Shown here in pieces: positions 37,890-45,046 of a DNA stretch of 64,000 nucleotides. Every line of letters starts with the position of its first letter. The first letter of the stretch is position 1. A program made the position numbers and the translations under genes. A model generated the notes under the pieces. The model made no database searches. It saw only the letters and a program-made list of their open reading frames with translations, and was not told the origin of the DNA. This DNA is from Tissierellia bacterium (GTDB lineage: Bacteria; Bacillota; Clostridia; Tissierellales; Tepidimicrobiaceae): NCBI GenBank assembly GCA_012839745.1, contig DUMS01000002.1, positions 1 through 64,000 of the forward strand. Direction: 5' to 3'.

Positions 37890-39113
37890 TTAAGCTTCTT
37901 CAAATATCCTTTCACATTCCTTTATTAATTTACCTATGTCATTTTTCTTTATATAATCCCAGCCAAGCCACATATATTTGTTATCCTTATCCACCTTATT
38001 TTCCACCTCAGGGTTTGTGCTTGGGAATCTTCCATTATGAGCCAGTATCTCCCCTACTTCCTTTGAAGCAAAGAAGTCTACAAAAGGCTTAAGCTTATCC
38101 TTTTTGGATCCCTTGCTCAACAGGAATATTGGGCTTATAATTGCTCCATCCTTTGGCCAGACTGCCTTCATAGGCCCATTTTCCTTAGTCATCTTGGTAA
38201 AGAAATAGGGCATTATGGTAACAGCTGGTCTTTCCTTCTTCATATGGGATTTTACCATTTCGGAAGGATGCATCCCCTTAAACAAGGCCTTTTTTAGCCC
38301 TTTTACTCCTTCTACTCCATATACCTTATATATGTTTAAAAGTATTGCATTAAACAGGTCAAAATCTCCTATAGGCAAGCTTACCCTATTTTCAAATTCA
38401 GGCCTGAATAAATCCTTCCAGCTGGTTGGCATATCTATCCCTTCTAATTCTTCCGTGTTCACAAGAAATACTGCCGGCACTACTCCTATAATGGAATACT
38501 CTCTATCCGGGTCAATAAGGCTTATATACTCATTGTCAAAATCCTCATTTAGCTTGTCAAATCCCGTTATATCCTCAAAGGTTCCCATCTTCCTGAATTT
38601 ACCCATAAGCCTATTATCAAAGAAAAGGTCAAAACCTGCAGATATAAACAAATCCGATAAGGCTTCCTCTGACTCTGCGTTTTTAATTTCATTTTTTAAC
38701 CAATCAACCCCTTGGGCTGCAGCATTTAATTCATAGTCAACAGTTACATTTAAGCTGTCCTTCTCCTCTTCCAGCCACTTGTTAAAGGCTTCCATCAGAG
38801 GAATTCTCACAGGGCAGGGAAGAACACCTCCTATTCTTATATCTGCTTTTTCTTCTCTTTCTCTCTCTACAAGGCTTATGTCTTCAGAAACTCTATTCTT
38901 CTCTATTACATCTACAAGCTTTTGAACAAATTGTTCTACATTTATCTGCTTGCTTTTTAATGCCATCTCCAATGAAATGGTTCTCCCCATGGTCTTTCTC
39001 ATGCTTTCATTGGCTAATGGCTTAAATCCGTTGGCGACAAACACATCTATAGTCTCAGGATATTTCTCTGTTATATCATATACCTTATCCTTTATATCAA
39101 AATACTTATTCAT
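37890..39113 (-). CDS. DUF1858 domain fused to a leaderless ABC-type solute-binding domain
   Basis: This is a 407-residue protein and the first gene of the operon. Residues 1-70 match the DUF1858/hybrid-cluster-associated domain type (DITEKYPETIDVFVANGF, then KPLANESMRKTMGRTIS), here without its cysteines. Residues 92-405 look like a class II (ferric-iron/thiosulfate type) periplasmic binding protein: IGGVLPCPVRIPLMEAFNKW, EFENRVSLPIGDFDLFNAI, FFTKM, FFASKEVGEILAHNGRFP. There is no signal peptide, lipobox or membrane helix, so it should be cytoplasmic, which is odd for such a fold. GGGAGGG precedes the ATG. A CRP/FNR-type dyad lies 80 bp upstream. Confidence 0.85.
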   Translation of the reverse strand: MNKYFDIKDKVYDITEKYPETIDVFVANGFKPLANESMRKTMGRTISLEMALKSKQINVEQFVQKLVDVIEKNRVSEDISLVEREREEKADIRIGGVLPCPVRIPLMEAFNKWLEEEKDSLNVTVDYELNAAAQGVDWLKNEIKNAESEEALSDLFISAGFDLFFDNRLMGKFRKMGTFEDITGFDKLNEDFDNEYISLIDPDREYSIIGVVPAVFLVNTEELEGIDMPTSWKDLFRPEFENRVSLPIGDFDLFNAILLNIYKVYGVEGVKGLKKALFKGMHPSEMVKSHMKKERPAVTIMPYFFTKMTKENGPMKAVWPKDGAIISPIFLLSKGSKKDKLKPFVDFFASKEVGEILAHNGRFPSTNPEVENKVDKDNKYMWLGWDYIKKNDIGKLIKECERIFEEA

Positions 39114-39173
39114 TTATTTCCCTCCCAGGCACTAGGTTCTTCGTTTTCTCTAATGCTTATTATATACAAAATT

Positions 39174-39204
39174 AAAAAAAATTCGGTAACATCTGTTACC
39201 GAAT
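39174..39204 (-). terminator. Terminator of the ATP-grasp gene, coincident with an operator-like dyad
   Basis: On the minus strand, a perfect 9-bp stem TTCGGTAAC with a 4-nt loop follows the ATP-grasp stop codon directly and is followed by eight T residues. It is a textbook terminator. Confidence 0.9.
39186..39199 (-). promoter_or_regulatory. CRP/FNR-type operator upstream of the DUF1858/GTPase/ABC operon
   Basis: GTAACATCTGTTAC shares 13 of 14 bases with the dyad upstream of hcp. It is centred 31 bp from a TATAAT hexamer (39159-39164) on the operon strand, again fitting a site near -41.5. It sits inside the stem-loop that terminates the preceding gene, so it may have two uses. Confidence 0.55.
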
Positions 39205-40004
39205 CAGGAAGCACGAGGCCATGGATTTTCAGGTGTATAATCATCTTCCCTGGTTATATACTCATAAATATATTTTTCCACATTAATTCCAAGCTTTCTC
39301 AAGCCTTCATTTCCAAACATGACATTATACTCAAGTATATATAGCTTGTCTTTAACGACTGCTACATCAAACCCTGCGTGATTTACCTTTAAAGTCCTTG
39401 CCACATCCTCCACCAGCTTTATTGCTTCATATGGAATATTATTATAATCATAGGAAGCACCCTTGGCAATATTGTTGTGGAAGGACCCTTCCCTTGCTAT
39501 TCTCCAGTAGGCTCCAATTACATGGTCTCCCACAAATACAATTCTTAAATCCCTGTCTATAGGGAGCCTTTCCTGTATATACAGTGATTCATTGTTATTA
39601 ATATAGGTTAGCAGTTCCTGTCTGTTTTCTATAAGGTATACCCCTCTTCCCATGGAATTCTTGATTTCCTTGGCTACTAACGGGTATCCAAACTCTTCTT
39701 CAATGGGTTCAATATCTGCCAAATCCCTGTTGAGTATCCTCGTATATGGTACGTTTTCGGGGAAAGTGCATTGCAACACCCTGGTAGTTTCTATTTTGTT
39801 GTGTCCAAGGTGATATGTGTTTATGCTGGGAAATATCTTTTTATTCAATCCATATACCAATGCATTTACCTGCCAGTACTCAGGAAACAATATATAATCA
39901 GCTTTTTTAATTCTTTCTATTTCTCTGAACATGTTTTCAGGTTTAATATAGGATACATTTGGTATTCCCAAAGTTCTAAAAGGATTAAAAGTAATGAATT
40001 CCAT
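39204..40004 (-). CDS. RimK-like ATP-grasp family protein
   Basis: This 266-residue protein has the ATP-grasp core: a central domain with YPLVAKEIKNSMGRGVYLI (ATP-binding Lys and Gly-rich loop), YIQERLPIDRDLRIVFVGD, and metal ligands in HAGFDVAVVKDKLYILEYN. The C-terminus is YIYEYITREDDYTPENPWP. Members ligate an amino acid or peptide to a carboxylate; the substrate here cannot be told. The gene ends in a terminator and starts at an ATG (40004) with a weak ribosome site. It is probably separate from the operon that follows. Confidence 0.82.
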   Translation of the reverse strand: MEFITFNPFRTLGIPNVSYIKPENMFREIERIKKADYILFPEYWQVNALVYGLNKKIFPSINTYHLGHNKIETTRVLQCTFPENVPYTRILNRDLADIEPIEEEFGYPLVAKEIKNSMGRGVYLIENRQELLTYINNNESLYIQERLPIDRDLRIVFVGDHVIGAYWRIAREGSFHNNIAKGASYDYNNIPYEAIKLVEDVARTLKVNHAGFDVAVVKDKLYILEYNVMFGNEGLRKLGINVEKYIYEYITREDDYTPENPWPRAS

Positions 40005-40081
40005 ACGATTATCTTCCTATTCTCTAAAATTATGACAAAAAATATTTTACTATCCCAATAGAACTTTGGCAATATGCTTTT

Positions 40082-40282
40082 TTATTTTTTATTAATTCTT
40101 TTTAGCCAGTATCTTAAGGCATATATAAGTATTATATATATGATTATTACTATTACTAGAGTCAATAACCTCTCCTGCAAAGTGCCATCAGCCATTAAAA
40201 CAGGCCCCAGCCCAAAAAAGGTTACAAGGGCAAACAATATTATGAATACAATATATCCAATCCATTTTATTCCCTTATTCAT
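40082..40282 (-). CDS. Small two-helix membrane protein (66 aa)
   Basis: This 66-residue protein has two hydrophobic helices (about 8-28 and 42-60) and basic ends, MNKGIKW and KRINKK. I recognise no family. The ATG at 40282 overlaps the stop of the small gene upstream by 8 bp, which supports this start over an earlier in-frame ATG and suggests translational coupling. Confidence 0.65.
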   Translation of the reverse strand: MNKGIKWIGYIVFIILFALVTFFGLGPVLMADGTLQERLLTLVIVIIIYIILIYALRYWLKRINKK

Positions 40283-40382
40283 ATTCCACATCCTTCAGCT
40301 CATCAAATGCTTTGAAAATAGCAGGGTGTTTATCCTTTAGCTCAAATATTCTGGCATCAACCCTAATAGTAAACTGTGACAT
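40275..40382 (-). CDS. Very small acidic/basic protein (35 aa)
   Basis: A 35-codon frame, MSQFTIRVDARIFELKDKHP and onward, has a perfect AGGAGG six bases before its ATG at 40382 and ends in an 8-bp overlap with the next gene. The ribosome site and coupling make it a credible gene. It could also be a leader peptide for the membrane protein. No known family. Confidence 0.6.
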   Translation of the reverse strand: MSQFTIRVDARIFELKDKHPAIFKAFDELKDVEYE

Positions 40383-40532
40383 ATTCTACCTCCTAAAATC
40401 TATTTATATAGAATTTCAGTATAAGTATACCCTTCATAGGTTTAATTAATAGCAGAATTATAGTAAAATAAAGGAGGAATTAATTGCTTTTTATCGTATA
40501 TAATAAATATCTCTTATAAGGAGTTGTTCTTT

Positions 40533-41363
40533 ATGAAAAAAAGGTCATTTATATTCGCAATATTGTTATGCGTATTTATCAGTATATTTATTTTTCGTCC
40601 AAGGAGCGAATCATCTCCAGTAATTAATAATCCATCGCCTGATACTTTCGGGGACAGTATTACTACTCCATCAGAAGATGAAAGCAACATCCCTTCAGAA
40701 TCCAATGCTGATGAAGAAGTCGAAGAAGAAGAAAAGGAAGTGGATTTACTGGAAGAAACCAGCCACATAGATGATGATGGCAAGGTAATTGTAGACAATA
40801 CTGATGACATTCTGGTTTTAGTCAACAAAAACAGAAACCTTCCATCTGATTATGTGCCTGATGATCTGGTTGTTCCTAATGTCAGGTTCACTTTTGAGGG
40901 ATTCGATGAAAAGAAACAGATGAGAAAAGAGGCTGCAGAAGCTTTGGAAGAGCTGTTTAAAGCAGCTGAGGAGGAAGGAATATATCTGTTTGCTGTTTCA
41001 GGCTACAGGTCTTATAACAGACAGAAATATCTGTTTGACACAAGGGCTGCAAGAGATGGATTTGAGGAAGCAAATAAGCTTACTGCATATCCTGGCCAGA
41101 GCGAACATCAGACAGGCCTTGCCATGGATGTATCATGTCAGTCTGTTGGGTTTGATTTGACGCAAAAATTTGGACAAACTGTTGAAGGAATCTGGCTAAA
41201 GGAAAATGCCCACAAATTTGGATTTATAATCCGCTATCAGGAGGATAAAGTGGATATTACAGGATACAGCTATGAGCCATGGCATATTAGGTATGTAGGA
41301 AAGGAAGCAGCAAAGGAGATATATGAAAGAAATATTACACTGGAAGAATATCTGGGTGCATAA
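40533..41363 (+). CDS. D-alanyl-D-alanine carboxypeptidase (VanY/M15B), membrane-anchored
   Basis: This extracellular zinc peptidase of 276 residues trims the terminal D-Ala from peptidoglycan stems. An N-terminal helix (about 5-22) anchors or exports it, and a Ser/Glu-rich acidic linker (27-80) follows. The VanY domain has FAVSGYRSYN, the zinc motif SEHQTGLAMDV (His192, Asp199) and EPWHIRYVG (His251). The catalytic set is complete. The ATG at 40533 has AAGGAG nine bases upstream. It is not linked to van regulators, so a housekeeping wall function is likely. Confidence 0.93.
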   Translation: MKKRSFIFAILLCVFISIFIFRPRSESSPVINNPSPDTFGDSITTPSEDESNIPSESNADEEVEEEEKEVDLLEETSHIDDDGKVIVDNTDDILVLVNKNRNLPSDYVPDDLVVPNVRFTFEGFDEKKQMRKEAAEALEELFKAAEEEGIYLFAVSGYRSYNRQKYLFDTRAARDGFEEANKLTAYPGQSEHQTGLAMDVSCQSVGFDLTQKFGQTVEGIWLKENAHKFGFIIRYQEDKVDITGYSYEPWHIRYVGKEAAKEIYERNITLEEYLGA

Positions 41364-41399
41364 TTAAAAGCCTGTACTCCAATGAGTACAGGCTTTTAA
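41364..41399. terminator. Bidirectional terminator between vanY-like and HAD genes
   Basis: A perfect 16-bp stem with a CAAT loop has A- and T-rich flanks on both strands. It directly follows the carboxypeptidase stop and contains the stop of the convergent HAD gene. Confidence 0.9.
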
Positions 41400-41866
41400 C
41401 TTCTTAAAGTTGCTTTAATCTTATTTTCATCCAGTATAATGTCTAAGGCTTCTATTATGGACCTTGTTACTATGTCTGCATTAGCCAGTAGCTTTCCACA
41501 TGAGCCTTCGCCTTCTATTACTGCTACAGACAGTATGCTCTCCTTAAACATGGGTATGTCATTATATCCATTGCCTACACATATGGTTTTGTGTCCGTTC
41601 AGTTTCATAACCATTTCCTTTTTGAATATCCCCGAGTCTTCCTTTGGAAAATATAAAACATTAACTCCCAGATTATTGCATTCTTCCTTTGCAGTGCCAT
41701 AGGTATCAGCTGTAAGTATATATACATTTACGTGTTCCTTCAGCTTATTAATTCGTTCCCTGACTCCCTCTATTATCCTGCCATCAACTGCTATGGTACC
41801 GTTATAATCCAATACTACATTTTCTATTTTCAGTTCCCCTCTGCCAGGTATTATATAATGCAGCAT
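41396..41866 (-). CDS. HAD superfamily phosphatase, P-type-ATPase-like
   Basis: This 156-residue soluble HAD hydrolase has motif I LDYNGTIAVDG (nucleophile Asp20, with Asn22 where most HAD phosphatases have the second Asp), motif II TADTYG and motif III/IV GNGYNDIPMF. The DxN form and the small size fit the group annotated as soluble P-type ATPase-like phosphatases. The substrate is unknown. The ATG at 41866 follows GGGGGTAAAATA; an in-frame ATG 48 bases earlier lacks a ribosome site. Confidence 0.83.
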   Translation of the reverse strand: MLHYIIPGRGELKIENVVLDYNGTIAVDGRIIEGVRERINKLKEHVNVYILTADTYGTAKEECNNLGVNVLYFPKEDSGIFKKEMVMKLNGHKTICVGNGYNDIPMFKESILSVAVIEGEGSCGKLLANADIVTRSIIEALDIILDENKIKATLRS

Positions 41867-42265
41867 TATTTTACCCCCATATCTCTCCATATTATACAGT
41901 TTCATGAATTCCACATTCTTGTTATTCCCTGTTCTTTAAACTGGAACAATATGGCAAATTTATAAAGTGATAATTTATTTTCTATTATATTCATAGATAG
42001 TTTCTTTATTACTACTTATTTCCATAAACTATGGATAATTTTTATATTAAACCTGGTAGGCCTATATAATCCCTAAAGGATTTTTGATATACTATCTTGG
42101 GCTGGTAAACCTGCATGCATATTTATCAGGCCATGAATTATGATTGTATTTTCCAGCCTGTCCTTTATCATCGCATATCTTTCTTCTATGCAACTCTACA
42201 GCTTGAAAATTTCAGAATGCTTTTCAAAAATATATCCCCTTTTTATTAGCTACTCGAAATATAGA
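41867..42265. other. About 400-bp gap without a supported gene
   Basis: I see no gene with a start and ribosome site. On the minus strand, around 42080-42210, about 38 codons are open (SCIEERYAMIKDRLEN...) after a stop and without a start codon, so this may be a decayed small gene. The rest is AT-rich spacer holding the promoter of the HAD gene. Confidence 0.45.
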
Positions 42266-42294
42266 TAAAAAAATCGGGCATATTAATTGCCCAA
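42266..42294 (-). terminator. Terminator after the coiled-coil gene
   Basis: On the minus strand, a GGGCA/TGCCC stem with a 7-nt loop is followed by GA and seven T residues. Confidence 0.7.
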
Positions 42295-42351
42295 TTTTCT
42301 TCAATGTTATATACTAGAGCAAATTGCCCCAATTATTTTGGAAGTGGAATA

Positions 42352-43050
42352 TTATTTGCTGCTGCCTGATTTAGATACCTTTTGTAAAAATGAAGAGGAC
42401 ATTCTCTCTGTAAAAGCATTTATTGATTCAATGAGTTTAGACTTTTCTTCAAGTATTTCTTGATATTGTTTTATGTAACGCTTATTCTCGATTTCCAGAT
42501 TTCTAATAGTTTCTGTTAATTCATTAATCTTATCTGAACTTTCCTGTTTGAAGGCTTTAAATTCATCATTTAATTGTTTGTACTTATCCATTTCCAGCTT
42601 TAATTGAACTGAAATTTTTTCATATTCTGCTGTTGATTCATTTCGATACGCCTTATAATCTTCCAGCAATTGTTCATACTTTTCCTGACTATTTGCAAGG
42701 TTGTTTTCCAGATTCTCGATTTCCTTCTTGCTATCCTCCAGCATTTGATCCTTTGCGGATAATTCCTGCCTAATCCGGTTAATAGTCTCATTTGCTGAAG
42801 CTAGCTGTTCGTTAAGAGCATTTATTTCATATAGAAATAGTTTGCGCTCTTTAATGATATTTTCTGTAGATACTATTAAATCCAATACTGTCTTATCCTG
42901 ATTTTCCTTGGAAAGAACATTTTCAGTATTAACATTTTCGTTTTCTATAACCAATTCTTCGACTTGCCCTTCATTTGACCCTTCCTGAACCTGCTCATTG
43001 TCAGCGCTAAGCTTAAACCAACCCTTATTTTTCTTTTTTTTGCTTGCCAA
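42352..43050 (-). CDS. Coiled-coil protein of unknown function (232 aa)
   Basis: This 232-residue protein has a basic start (ASKKKKNKGWFKL), an acidic segment to about residue 70, a long coiled coil with heptad Leu/Ile and many Glu/Lys (about 75-215) and a Ser-rich end. There is no signal peptide or membrane helix. The TTG at 43050 is chosen because GGAGGTGG lies six bases upstream; an in-frame ATG at 43104 lies before that site. I do not recognise the family; a structural or cytoskeletal role is only a guess. Confidence 0.75.
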   Translation of the reverse strand: MASKKKKNKGWFKLSADNEQVQEGSNEGQVEELVIENENVNTENVLSKENQDKTVLDLIVSTENIIKERKLFLYEINALNEQLASANETINRIRQELSAKDQMLEDSKKEIENLENNLANSQEKYEQLLEDYKAYRNESTAEYEKISVQLKLEMDKYKQLNDEFKAFKQESSDKINELTETIRNLEIENKRYIKQYQEILEEKSKLIESINAFTERMSSSFLQKVSKSGSSK

Positions 43051-43263
43051 TAAAGCCACCTCCTTAATTTCATATCTTGTACTCGAATACCTCGAGCTCT
43101 TCATATTATCTTATTCCAAATGGTAATAGCAAAAATATGCTTACTCTAGTATATCTATGTTTAAATGAATGCTAATTTAGTTTTATGTATACTTCTACAA
43201 AAAGAACTATATTCCTCTAAAAATATATCGCAATTTTCGACATTTTTTTCATAATAGTCAGTT

Positions 43264-43494
43264 TTAACCTCCTCCTATGGGTGGAAAAATGGATACTACA
43301 TCTCCATCTTTTAATTCCCTATCTGCTGGACCATCTCTACCGTTAAGCAGCATAATGGCCACCTCGTCTTCGTCTATGTTTAATGCTTTTAGTACATCTG
43401 ATATAATAGTGCCTTCCTCAACATCCATTATTTGAGCCTTTTTTCTTCCTTGCCTAAAGTGTGCAAATAACCTCACTTCAACCCTAATCACCAT
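43264..43494 (-). CDS. MoaD/ThiS family sulfur-carrier protein
   Basis: This is a 76-residue ubiquitin-like sulfur carrier ending in the diagnostic Gly-Gly (FPPIGGG). The last Gly is adenylated and thiocarboxylated to supply sulfur, here most likely for molybdopterin. It lies just past the formate dehydrogenase operon with its fdhD and mobA genes, which supports a molybdenum/tungsten cofactor role. MoaD homologues also serve tungsten-aldehyde oxidoreductases in anaerobes. The ATG follows GGGGGTGTA. Confidence 0.88.
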   Translation of the reverse strand: MVIRVEVRLFAHFRQGRKKAQIMDVEEGTIISDVLKALNIDEDEVAIMLLNGRDGPADRELKDGDVVSIFPPIGGG

Positions 43495-43637
43495 TACACC
43501 CCCTTTGATAATATAATAACATAAGTATAAGCCTACTCAATATTGTTTTTAGAATTTTCAGCCGATTATTTAAAACAAAATTCCATAGCCTTTATAAACA
43601 TATAATATTTTTGTAATTCTATCTATTAAGTTTATTC

Positions 43638-43666
43638 AATAAAAAACAGCCCTAAAAAGGGCTGTT
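43638..43666 (-). terminator. Terminator of the formate dehydrogenase operon
   Basis: On the minus strand, an 8-bp stem AACAGCCC with its complement and a 6-nt loop overlaps the fdhD stop codon and runs into TTTTATTG. Confidence 0.85.
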
Positions 43667-44428
43667 GCCTGTATATATACTCATCTTCTCTCCCCTTGCA
43701 AAGCCTACAAGGGTAATGCCAAGTTTTTCCGATATTTCCACTGCAAGGCTTGTAGGTGCCGAACGTGAAATGATAACCGGTACCTGCCTTTTCGCTGCCT
43801 TTATCAGTATTTCTGATGATACCCTCCCACTTGTAAGCACCATCTTGTCTTTAGTATCTATTCCATCCAACAGGGCTTTTCCGAATACCTTATCCAATGC
43901 ATTATGCCTTCCAATATCCTCATTGAATACTATTATTTCCTCCATACTACACAATGCACAGCTATGAACCCCTCCAGTTTTCATAAACATTTCTGACCTT
44001 TTATTGAATATTCTCATTAATGACTTTATGGACTCAATGTTTACATGCAAAGGCTTTTCTATCCTCCTGGATTTGAAGGAGTCAAGTACATTGTAAAATA
44101 CCGTGCCTTTCCCGCAGCCTGAGGTAATTGTCCTCTTTCCTCTAAAGTCCTTGCTGAATTCATTTATATTGTTTATATATGCATATCCTAATCCCTTTTC
44201 CTCATCTATATAAATCTTGTCAATATCGGAAAGTGCTGATATAAAGCCTTCAGAGTATAGAAATCCAACAGTCAGCTCCTTTAATGAATTGGGACTGCAC
44301 AGAAGAGTTACAATCTCCTCATCATTTACAAATATAGTAAAAGGAAGCTCTGCTGCAACTATATCATCCTCACTGGTTATTTTATCTCTATCTACTCTTG
44401 TTATTTTTACTTCCTTTACATCCTTCAT
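43652..44428 (-). CDS. fdhD: Formate dehydrogenase accessory sulfurtransferase FdhD
   Basis: FdhD passes sulfur from IscS to the Mo/W-bis-MGD cofactor and is needed for active formate dehydrogenase. The 258 residues show the redox pair HSCALCSMEE (CxxC), the signature NEDIGRHNALDKV and SGRVSSEI. It is the last gene of the operon. The ATG follows AGGTAGATATT, five bases after the mobA stop. Confidence 0.95.
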   Translation of the reverse strand: MKDVKEVKITRVDRDKITSEDDIVAAELPFTIFVNDEEIVTLLCSPNSLKELTVGFLYSEGFISALSDIDKIYIDEEKGLGYAYINNINEFSKDFRGKRTITSGCGKGTVFYNVLDSFKSRRIEKPLHVNIESIKSLMRIFNKRSEMFMKTGGVHSCALCSMEEIIVFNEDIGRHNALDKVFGKALLDGIDTKDKMVLTSGRVSSEILIKAAKRQVPVIISRSAPTSLAVEISEKLGITLVGFARGEKMSIYTGNSPF

Positions 44429-44433
44429 AATAT

Positions 44434-45042
44434 CTACCTCAATTTGCCGGATATGGCCATTAGATAGTCCCTCAACTCTTCTCTTGTATTTAGATTTAAA
44501 AACATATCCCAGTTTGGACTGAATTCCCTGGCCTTTTCCTCTTCGATATAGTAGACATTAAGTTTTTTTATAAGTGAGTTAACAGACCTTTTGTCCTTTT
44601 GAAGGTGATTCTCTATGTCCTGTATCATATCCTTTGAATAGAAGGCATTAAAGGGCTCTATCCACTCTCCGAATTTTGTTATGCAGGCCATTACATTTAG
44701 CCCTTCAATTTCCTTCTTCATGAAGCGTATATAATCAAGATTTATATTGGGCATATCACAGGCTACAAAATAAACATAATGGCTTGAGGCCTCCACAAGG
44801 CCTGCATGTATGCCTGACAGAGGCCCTTTGCCCACAATCTTATCCTCAACAATCTTATCTGTTGAGCCTATATAGTATTCAAACTTATTTGTTACAACTA
44901 TTATCTCGTCAAACTCCCTCTTAAGCTTCCTCCTTATGCTTTCTATAAGGCTTCTCTCATTTATTTTCAGCAGCTGTTTATCGAACCCCATGCGGGTGCT
45001 CTTTCCTCCAGCCAGTATAACTGCAGTGCCAAATTCAAGCAT
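44434..45042 (-). CDS. mobA: Molybdenum cofactor guanylyltransferase MobA
   Basis: This enzyme attaches GMP to molybdopterin, forming the MGD cofactor of the formate dehydrogenase encoded just upstream. The 202 residues begin AVILAGGKSTRMGFDKQLL, the nucleotidyltransferase signature, followed by GPLSGIHAGL and VACDMPNI. Four bp separate it from fdhA. Confidence 0.94.
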   Translation of the reverse strand: MLEFGTAVILAGGKSTRMGFDKQLLKINERSLIESIRRKLKREFDEIIVVTNKFEYYIGSTDKIVEDKIVGKGPLSGIHAGLVEASSHYVYFVACDMPNINLDYIRFMKKEIEGLNVMACITKFGEWIEPFNAFYSKDMIQDIENHLQKDKRSVNSLIKKLNVYYIEEEKAREFSPNWDMFLNLNTREELRDYLMAISGKLR

Positions 45043-45046
45043 ATTG

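Noticed and set aside
38215..38736. 173-codon open frame on the plus strand
   Set aside because: It is antisense to the DUF1858/binding-protein gene, which has clear domains and a ribosome site. The plus frame has neither.
42080..42210. Short minus-strand coding-like stretch (EERYAMIKDRLEN)
   Set aside because: It opens after a stop without a start codon. I considered a Spo0E-like protein but could not match its motif.
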